Program-made: the position numbers and the translations under genes
Origin: an uncultured Oscillibacter sp.
GTDB lineage: Bacteria > Bacillota_A > Clostridia > Oscillospirales > Oscillospiraceae
Assembly (NCBI GenBank): GCA_951800675.1
Contig: CATOKC010000062.1
Coordinates: 1 to 18,845 of the forward strand
Length of the DNA stretch: 18,845 nucleotides
Reading direction: 5' to 3'
In this document: positions 14,062-18,845 of the stretch, piece by piece
Position numbering within the stretch: the first letter of the stretch is position 1
Layout: every line of letters starts with the position of its first letter
Notes under the pieces: model-generated
What the model saw: the letters and a program-made list of their open reading frames with translations, nothing else
What the model was told of the DNA's origin: nothing
Database searches by the model: none

Positions 14062-14946
14062 TCAATAGGAAAATCTTCCTTCTGCCACCCGCCGCAGGTG
14101 CTCCCCGTAGGGGGATTTCCCGTAAAGCGCGGCGGCTTCCAGCAGTGCGCTCCGGTCAATCCATTTCGCCCGGTAGGCGATTTCTTCTGGCGCGGAGATC
14201 ACTACACCCTGGCGATTCTGTACCGCCTCCACAAAGACGGCGGCCCGCATCAGACTGTCCACCGTGCCGGTGTCCATCCAGGCGAAGCCCCGGCCCAGAA
14301 CCTGGACCCGGAGGCGGTCCTCCTCCAAGTACAGGCGGTTCAAGTCTGTAATCTCCAGCTCTCCCCGGGAAGAGGGCGTCAGCCGCTTTGCCAGCTCCAC
14401 CGCCCGGCCGTCGTAAAAATAGAGGCCAGTGACGCAGTAGTTGGACCTGGGCTGCCGGGGCTTTTCCTCTAGGGAGAGGATACGGTAGTCCTGGTCAAAC
14501 TCCACCACGCCGAACCGCTTCGGGTCTCGGACGTAATAACCGAAAATGGTGGCCCTGCCATTCTGGGCGTTTTCCGCCGCCGCCCGCAGGCTCTTGCTGA
14601 ACCACCCGCCATAGAAAATGTTGTCCCCCAGCACCATGGCGCAGGGCTCGCCGCCAAGGAACGCCTCTCCAATGAGGAAGGACTGGGCCAGTCCCTCCGG
14701 CCGAGGCTGCTCCGCATAGGAAAGCCGAATGCCGAAGTGGCTCCCGTCCCCCAGCAGCGTCTGAAACCGGGGGAGGTCCTCCGGTGTGGAGATCAGCAGG
14801 ATATCCCGAATCCCTGCCAGCATGAGGGTGGAGAGGGGGTAATAGATCATGGGCTTGTCATAGATGGGCAGCAGCTGCTTGGACACCACCGCCGTCAGCG
14901 GATAAAGCCGTGTGCCGGAGCCTCCGGCCAAAATAATGCCCTTCAT
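14062..14946 (-). CDS. rfbA: Glucose-1-phosphate thymidylyltransferase
   Basis: RfbA (RmlA) joins dTTP and glucose 1-phosphate to give dTDP-glucose, the entry to all dTDP-deoxyhexoses. The 294 residues match the usual length. [11 protein letters not shown] at 8-18 is the nucleotide-binding signature, [15 protein letters not shown] follows, and the LGDNIFYG metal/substrate segment, EEKP and the WMDTGT segment are all present. The binding site GGGAGG is six bases ahead of the ATG. It lies between the aminotransferase (13-base gap) and rfbB (16-base gap), forming a three-gene set for a dTDP-amino sugar. RfbA is commonly feedback-controlled by dTDP-rhamnose, but nothing here shows its regulation. 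Confidence 0.96.
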   Translation of the reverse strand: MKGIILAGGSGTRLYPLTAVVSKQLLPIYDKPMIYYPLSTLMLAGIRDILLISTPEDLPRFQTLLGDGSHFGIRLSYAEQPRPEGLAQSFLIGEAFLGGEPCAMVLGDNIFYGGWFSKSLRAAAENAQNGRATIFGYYVRDPKRFGVVEFDQDYRILSLEEKPRQPRSNYCVTGLYFYDGRAVELAKRLTPSSRGELEITDLNRLYLEEDRLRVQVLGRGFAWMDTGTVDSLMRAAVFVEAVQNRQGVVISAPEEIAYRAKWIDRSALLEAAALYGKSPYGEHLRRVAEGRFSY

Positions 14947-14959
14947 GGCGGTCCTCCCT

Positions 14960-16066
14960 TCACTTCCGGCAATTCAGCACAAGGCCGCAGATTTCATCCA
15001 CGGTCTCCAACGGCAGATCCCCGTACAGCGGCAGGCACAGCACCTGACGGCTGGCCCGCAGCGCCTCCGGGGTCTCTTCCGGGTGAAAGCGCCCTTGAAA
15101 ACAGGGAAAGGCGCTCGTCAGCGGGTAAAAGTACTTTCGGGCCATGACGCCCTGTTTCCGCAGCGCCTCCTGCACCCGGTCTCGGTCCGCGCCGAAAAGC
15201 CTCTCGTCAAACAGGACGGGAAAATAGGCATGGTTGGATTGAACCTCTGGCTGGAGAACCTTCAATCGGAGACCGGGAACGCCCTCCAGTCTCTCCCGGT
15301 AGCGCTCCTCCACCCGTCTCCGCTTTTCCAGCTCCTCCGCCACGTGCCGCAGGTTGCAAAGCCCCATGGCCGCCCGGAACTCGTCCAGCTTGGCGTTTCC
15401 TCCGCTACCTGTCACCCTCTCCGGGCCCTCCAGGCCAAAGTTCTTCAACTGGGCCAGCCGTTGACCAAACGCCTCGTCCTGAAAACAGGCCCCGCCGCCC
15501 TCCAGCGTGTGAAAGACCTTGGTGGCGTGAAAGCTAAAGCAGGAAACGTCTCCGAAGGCTCCCGCACCCCGGCCCTTATACCGGGCCCCGAAGGCGTGAG
15601 CCGCGTCGTAGAGAACCCTCAAGCCGTGCCTTTTGGCAATCCGGCCGATTGCCTCCGCGTCACAGAAGTTCCCATAGACGTGGACGGGCACAAGGGCGCA
15701 GGTCCGCCCCGTAATCAGCGGTTCGATCTTCGCCGGGTCCATGGTCAGCGTAAGCGGGTCGACGTCGCAGAATACCGGCGTCAGGCCCGAGCGGACAATG
15801 GCCTGGGTAGTTGACGCGAAGGTGAAGGGCGTGGTGATCACCTCTCCCTCAAGCTCCAGCGCTTGCAGCGAAAGCTCAAGGGACAGGTGCCCATTCGTCA
15901 ATACGTCCATGTGAGGCGCGTCCAGATAGTTCGCCAGCTCTTCCCGCAGCCTCTCGTGCTTAACGCCCATGTTTGTCAGCCAACGGCTGTCCCACAACTC
16001 CCGAATCTCCTCGCAGTACTCCGCAAAAGGAGGCATCGCGGAGCGGGTTACATTGATCGGCCGCAT
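14960..16066 (-). CDS. DegT/DnrJ/EryC1-family sugar aminotransferase
   Basis: This 368-residue PLP enzyme transfers an amino group, usually from glutamate, to a keto-sugar nucleotide. Visible family residues are the [11 protein letters not shown] cofactor-phosphate loop near 57-67, Asp154 and His157 in YDAAHAFG, and the PLP lysine Lys183 in [14 protein letters not shown]. This lysine context is close to VioA, FdtB and QdtB enzymes acting on dTDP sugars. No 3,4-ketoisomerase (FdtA/QdtA) is present in the window, so the direct product of RfbB, dTDP-4-keto-6-deoxyglucose, is the likely substrate, giving dTDP-4-amino-4,6-dideoxyglucose as VioA does. A 3-amino product is possible if the isomerase lies outside. 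AAAGGAGGG precedes the ATG. It starts the aminotransferase-rfbA-rfbB run. Confidence 0.92.
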   Translation of the reverse strand: MRPINVTRSAMPPFAEYCEEIRELWDSRWLTNMGVKHERLREELANYLDAPHMDVLTNGHLSLELSLQALELEGEVITTPFTFASTTQAIVRSGLTPVFCDVDPLTLTMDPAKIEPLITGRTCALVPVHVYGNFCDAEAIGRIAKRHGLRVLYDAAHAFGARYKGRGAGAFGDVSCFSFHATKVFHTLEGGGACFQDEAFGQRLAQLKNFGLEGPERVTGSGGNAKLDEFRAAMGLCNLRHVAEELEKRRRVEERYRERLEGVPGLRLKVLQPEVQSNHAYFPVLFDERLFGADRDRVQEALRKQGVMARKYFYPLTSAFPCFQGRFHPEETPEALRASRQVLCLPLYGDLPLETVDEICGLVLNCRK

Positions 16067-16093
16067 TGCGCGCCCTCCTTTCCTAATTCCGGT

Positions 16094-16909
16094 TTAGCGG
16101 TCTAACAGCCAGCTTAGGTCCAGCTCCCAAGCCATCAAGCGGACATCCGGCTTTACCCGCTCGCCGTGAAAATCGCTGCCTCCCGTGACGTGGAGGCCAT
16201 ACTTTTCCGCTAAACGAAGGTAAAACGCCGTCTGCTCCGGAGTGTGCTTGGGGTAATAGCACTCCATCGCGTCCAGGCCCCAGTCCCGGAGCCGTCGGAC
16301 CAGCGCCTCCAGCTCCTCGTTCCCCAGTCCCATTTGGTAGGGATGGGCAAGGGACGACTTTCCGCCTGCGGACCGAATGGCCTCCAAGCAGGTCCGGGCC
16401 TCCGCTTTGAACCGCTTCACCTTACGGTGATATTCCTCCGTGTCCAGATAGCGGTCAAACGCCTCTCGGTTGGTTTCCACATAGCCCCGGCGAACCATGG
16501 CCCGCGCGAAGTGGGGCCGCCCGATGATGTTTCCCCCGGAGAGCTCCTCCACCTCCTCCAAGGTCAGCCCGCAGCCCTTCTCCCGCAGAAATTCGAGAAT
16601 CCGGAACTTTCGCTCATCCCGCCCGGCCTTGAACTTTCCGCAAAGAGCCGTCAGAGCCGAAGGGCTGATGGAAACGCAATAGCCTAAAATATGGAGGTTC
16701 TCATACTCCGCCGCGCCCAATTCCACACCCGGGAGTACACAAAGGTCCAAAGTCTCTCCGGCGTTTACCGCCGCCTCCACGCCGTCTATTGTGTCGTGGT
16801 CTGTCAGGGCCAGAACCTCCATTCCCCGCTCCTTGGCCAGCCGTACCAGCTCCCCGGGGAGATACTGCCCGTCGGAGGCTGTGCTGTGTGTGTGCAAATC
16901 CGCCGTCAT
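16094..16909 (-). CDS. PHP-domain phosphoesterase, 3',5'-bisphosphonucleotide phosphatase type
   Basis: The 271-residue protein is a full-length PHP enzyme of the YciV/RNase AM group, known to remove the 3'-phosphate from nucleoside 3',5'-bisphosphates such as pAp and to trim short RNA. The metal-binding motifs appear in order: HTHSTASDG with His6, His8 and Asp13; DHDT at 37-40; Glu63; His133 in GRPHFA; His189 in SLAHP; and Asp246/His248 in GSDFHG. It is not a CpsB-type tyrosine phosphatase, which has a different motif set. The start overlaps the epimerase stop by ATGA (16906-16909) with AAAGGAG ahead. With an adenylylsulfate-kinase-like gene a few genes upstream, clearing a 3'-phosphonucleotide left after group transfer is an attractive role, but a housekeeping function cannot be ruled out. 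Confidence 0.88.
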   Translation of the reverse strand: MTADLHTHSTASDGQYLPGELVRLAKERGMEVLALTDHDTIDGVEAAVNAGETLDLCVLPGVELGAAEYENLHILGYCVSISPSALTALCGKFKAGRDERKFRILEFLREKGCGLTLEEVEELSGGNIIGRPHFARAMVRRGYVETNREAFDRYLDTEEYHRKVKRFKAEARTCLEAIRSAGGKSSLAHPYQMGLGNEELEALVRRLRDWGLDAMECYYPKHTPEQTAFYLRLAEKYGLHVTGGSDFHGERVKPDVRLMAWELDLSWLLDR

Positions 16910-17985
16910 GGCTTGTCTCCTTTGCCCAGCTCCCGTAAAATATCAATCGTTTCCCGGAGGCCGGTATTGATGTCATAGCCCGCCCGCCAGCCCAAAGCCC
17001 GCAGCTTTTTCCCATCCAGCAGGGCCTTGCTGGCGGTGGAATAGCCTCGCTTTTCCGTTTCGTCGGGCAAGTCAAAAACCACAGCCCGCCCGGCGTGCTC
17101 CGCCGCAATCGCCGCCAGCTCTCTCAGTCTGATATCTGACCGCGGGTCTGCCAGATTATAGGCTTGGCCGGTTTCCCCGGCCGTAAGCGTCCACAGAATC
17201 CCAAGAACCGCGTCGGCGGCGTGGGCGTAAGAGTACCGCTGGTCGCCCGCGCTCTTCAAAACAATGTCCTCGCCTTGGACGCTCTTTTTGATGAACTGCG
17301 CCACAGCCTTGGAATCCGTCCATCGCATGGTGGGACCATAGCACCGGGGAAGCCGGATGATGACGGCATCCATATCCTTTTCCGCAATATACGCCTGACA
17401 AAGCGCCTCGCTGACCCGCTTGGACTCGGGATAGCCCGCCCGCAGGGTGTTGCAGTCCAAATAGCCGCAGTAGGTCTCCGAAAAGGTCTCCGTATCGCCC
17501 CGGTTCTCGCCGTAAACCTCTACGCTGGATAGCAGCAGGAAGCGGCTTCCAGGCATTTGGGCGGCGCGTTCGAGAAGGTTCCAGGTTCCCATCACATTGG
17601 ACAAGATGGTGTTCACCGGCTCCGTGGCATAGGCCACCGGGTGGGTGGTGCTGGCGGCGTGAATCCAATAATCCGGCGCTTCTGGCAGCATCCCCAGGGG
17701 CCGGTTGACATCCTGCTCCAAAAACGTGAAGGCGGGGTCACTCCGCCACCGGGAAAACCGTTTTTCCGCCGCCGGACGGTTCCGCCCCGCGGCGAGAATC
17801 CGGCAGCGCCGCTCCGGCGGCAATGGGCCGTTCCGCAGCATTACAGCGTCTGTCAAAAGGCTTCCCAGCATTCCCGCCGCGCCGGAGAGATACACGCGTT
17901 TCCCCTCCAGGCTGCTCCAATGGGGAAACGCCGCTATCAGCCGTTCCAGCATGGCGAGATAACGCCCGTTTTCCAAAAGTTCCAT
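16906..17985 (-). CDS. Extended SDR: NAD-dependent epimerase/dehydratase
   Basis: At 359 residues this is an extended short-chain dehydrogenase acting on a nucleotide sugar or nucleotide polyol. It has GAAGMLG at 35-41 for NAD(P), SSVEVYG at 153-159, YPESK at 185-189 as catalytic Tyr/Lys, and RLPRCYGP for substrate. About 28 residues precede the first strand, unlike GalE or RfbB, which begin at the strand. A GTG at 17994 directly abuts the upstream stop, but it lies inside AGGTGA, a strong binding site five bases before ATG 17985, so the ATG is chosen. It sits between the cytidylyltransferase and PHP genes. Pairs of IspD-like transferase and a reductase occur in CDP-polyol pathways such as TarI/TarJ and the pneumococcal arabinitol and mannitol genes; such a role is possible, not shown. 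Confidence 0.88.
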   Translation of the reverse strand: MELLENGRYLAMLERLIAAFPHWSSLEGKRVYLSGAAGMLGSLLTDAVMLRNGPLPPERRCRILAAGRNRPAAEKRFSRWRSDPAFTFLEQDVNRPLGMLPEAPDYWIHAASTTHPVAYATEPVNTILSNVMGTWNLLERAAQMPGSRFLLLSSVEVYGENRGDTETFSETYCGYLDCNTLRAGYPESKRVSEALCQAYIAEKDMDAVIIRLPRCYGPTMRWTDSKAVAQFIKKSVQGEDIVLKSAGDQRYSYAHAADAVLGILWTLTAGETGQAYNLADPRSDIRLRELAAIAAEHAGRAVVFDLPDETEKRGYSTASKALLDGKKLRALGWRAGYDINTGLRETIDILRELGKGDKP

Positions 17986-17990
17986 GTCCC

Positions 17991-17996
17991 TCACCT
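17991..17996 (-). promoter_or_regulatory. Ribosome binding site overlapping an upstream stop codon
   Basis: AGGTGA overlaps the TAG stop of the cytidylyltransferase gene and contains the competing GTG codon. Its five-base spacing to ATG 17985 decides the epimerase start. Confidence 0.6.
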
Positions 17997-18711
17997 ATTT
18001 CAGCCAGCCGTCTTTTTCCATCTTCATATAGGTCTTGAACAGCTCGAAATCATCCTTGGTGGTCAGCTTGATATTCTTGTCAGACCCGGCGGCGAAGTAA
18101 AGCCGCTCCCCCAGGTCTGTCATCAGCGTGTTCGCGTAAGTAGACGCCTGGATGCCGATTCCCTCGGAAAAGGCCCTCTCATAGGCCCATAGCAGCTTCT
18201 CATAACGGTATGCCTGGGGCGTCGACACCCGGCGGAGGGTGTCCCGGGGAATATAGCGGACCGTGGACGCTCCGTCCTCTGTTACGAAAATCTGCTCGTT
18301 GTACGGCAAGGAGGTCACCGCGTTTCCATACTGCCGGCACTTTACCAGTACATCCGTCAGCACAAAATCCTCCACCATAGGCCGGATGCCATCGTGGATC
18401 ACCACGATATCCTCCGGCCCGCAGACCTCCCGCAGCGCGAAAACCCCGTTCCGGATGGACTCCTGCGCCGTCTCCCCGCTGGGCGTCACCCGCCGGAGCT
18501 TGTCGATGTTGAACTGCTTGGAATAGGCCCGCAGCATCTCGCTCCAGCCCTCCAGGCAGACCACCTCAATGGCGTCGATCTCCTGATGACGCTGAAAGCC
18601 CTCCAGCGTGTAGATGATAACCGGCTTGTCGTACACATTCAAAAACTGCTTGGGAATCTCCTGGCCCATCCGGTGGCCCGTGCCCCCGGCGATGATCAAG
18701 GCGATGTTCAT
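17995..18711 (-). CDS. IspD/TarI-type cytidylyltransferase
   Basis: The 238-residue protein is a CTP-using nucleotidyltransferase of the IspD/TarI fold. It has the nucleotide loop GGTGHRM at 9-15 with Lys21, QESIRNG at 83-89, HDGIRP at 106-111, TPQAY at 164-168 and KLTTKDD at 215-221. IspD makes CDP-methylerythritol in isoprenoid synthesis, and TarI-like members make CDP-ribitol or related CDP-polyols for surface polymers. Being inside a glycan locus, next to an extended SDR, and without ispF, it is more likely a TarI-like enzyme activating a polyol or sugar phosphate. AGAGGGG precedes the ATG, and the gap to the upstream gene is 12 bases. The exact substrate is unknown. Confidence 0.9.
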   Translation of the reverse strand: MNIALIIAGGTGHRMGQEIPKQFLNVYDKPVIIYTLEGFQRHQEIDAIEVVCLEGWSEMLRAYSKQFNIDKLRRVTPSGETAQESIRNGVFALREVCGPEDIVVIHDGIRPMVEDFVLTDVLVKCRQYGNAVTSLPYNEQIFVTEDGASTVRYIPRDTLRRVSTPQAYRYEKLLWAYERAFSEGIGIQASTYANTLMTDLGERLYFAAGSDKNIKLTTKDDFELFKTYMKMEKDGWLK

Positions 18712-18723
18712 ACGCGGCCCCTC

Positions 18724-18845
18724 TTACAACCCAAATTCCTCTACCAGCCGGTTTACAATGGCCTCGGGCGTTTCCTCCCCGGCGTTTTGACTCACAACAT
18801 GAGAGTGCCCCGGCTCGTCATAGGGCAGGTCCACCCCCACGACAT
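18724..18845 (-). CDS. C-terminal fragment of an adenylylsulfate-kinase-like P-loop kinase (5' part beyond the window)
   Basis: Only the last 39 codons and the TAA stop at 18724-18726 lie inside the window. The peptide reads VVGVDLPYDEP, then a loop ending near TPEAIV, then NRLVEEFGL. This aligns in pattern with the end of CysC, where G-[IV]-D-x-x-Y-E-x-P is followed by a short strand and an amphipathic last helix. CysC phosphorylates the 3'-hydroxyl of adenylylsulfate to give PAPS. In glycan loci, homologues also phosphorylate other nucleotide-linked groups: in Campylobacter jejuni a CysC-like kinase acts on a CDP-linked intermediate of the capsule phosphoramidate. The P-loop is off the edge, so the identity rests on this tail alone. 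Confidence 0.6.
   Translation of the reverse strand, partial: VVGVDLPYDEPGHSHVVSQNAGEETPEAIVNRLVEEFGL

Noticed and set aside
14046..14159. A 38-residue N-terminal extension of RfbB
   Set aside because: It overlaps the end of rfbA, does not resemble the family, and ATG 14045 has a well-placed GGGAGG.
13026..14946. dTDP-rhamnose synthesis locus
   Set aside because: rfbC and rfbD are not in the window; the adjacent aminotransferase indicates an amino-dideoxyhexose instead, though rhamnose genes could lie outside.
17995..18711. Housekeeping isoprenoid gene ispD
   Set aside because: Not firmly excluded, but there is no ispF and the position between a kinase-like and a sugar-dehydratase gene favours a TarI-like role.

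Overview
The window is one dense stretch of a surface-glycan (capsule, O-antigen or glycolipid) biosynthesis locus. Every gene I can support lies on the minus strand, so transcription runs from high to low coordinates. The sequence is GC-rich (by eye in the high fifties of percent), has strong AGGAGG-type ribosome binding sites, and packs its genes so tightly that eight junctions are 4-base ATGA overlaps. The gene mix and the purine-rich binding sites fit a GC-rich anaerobic Firmicute (Oscillospiraceae-like Clostridia), but that placement is an inference of low confidence. I see no tRNA, rRNA, CRISPR array, insertion sequence or phage gene.

Reading in the direction of transcription, the right-hand block (18845 to 13026) holds: the C-terminus of an adenylylsulfate-kinase-like protein cut by the window edge; an IspD/TarI-type cytidylyltransferase; an extended SDR of the epimerase/dehydratase family; a PHP-domain phosphoesterase; a DegT/DnrJ/EryC1 aminotransferase; RfbA (glucose-1-phosphate thymidylyltransferase); and RfbB (dTDP-glucose 4,6-dehydratase). 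The last three together can make a dTDP-amino-dideoxyhexose. The first four look like a separate nucleotide-activation module.

A 203-base spacer (12823 to 13025) is the only sizeable gap. It holds a candidate promoter and possibly a very short open frame. Below it come a family 2 glycosyltransferase, a radical SAM protein with an unusual domain order, a small membrane-anchored Rossmann-like protein, an SGNH-like protein and a NeuD/PglD-type acetyltransferase. The last four each appear to carry the same kind of small Rossmann-like domain.

The left-hand block (8139 to 1) is the most unusual part. It holds an SDR, a two-subunit transketolase, a LuxE-type acyl-protein synthetase, a LuxC-type acyl reductase, a second SDR, an HpcH/HpaI-type aldolase and an acetolactate-synthase-like thiamine diphosphate enzyme that runs off the left edge. 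This set activates and reduces a carboxylic acid to an aldehyde (LuxE/LuxC), makes carbon-carbon bonds in up to three ways (transketolase, aldolase, thiamine-dependent carboligase) and reduces ketones (two SDRs). The best inference is a pathway building a higher-carbon or branched-chain sugar, or an unusual acyl or polyol decoration, for a surface polymer. The product cannot be read from the sequence. No flippase, polymerase or ABC exporter lies inside the window, so the locus continues on one or both sides.
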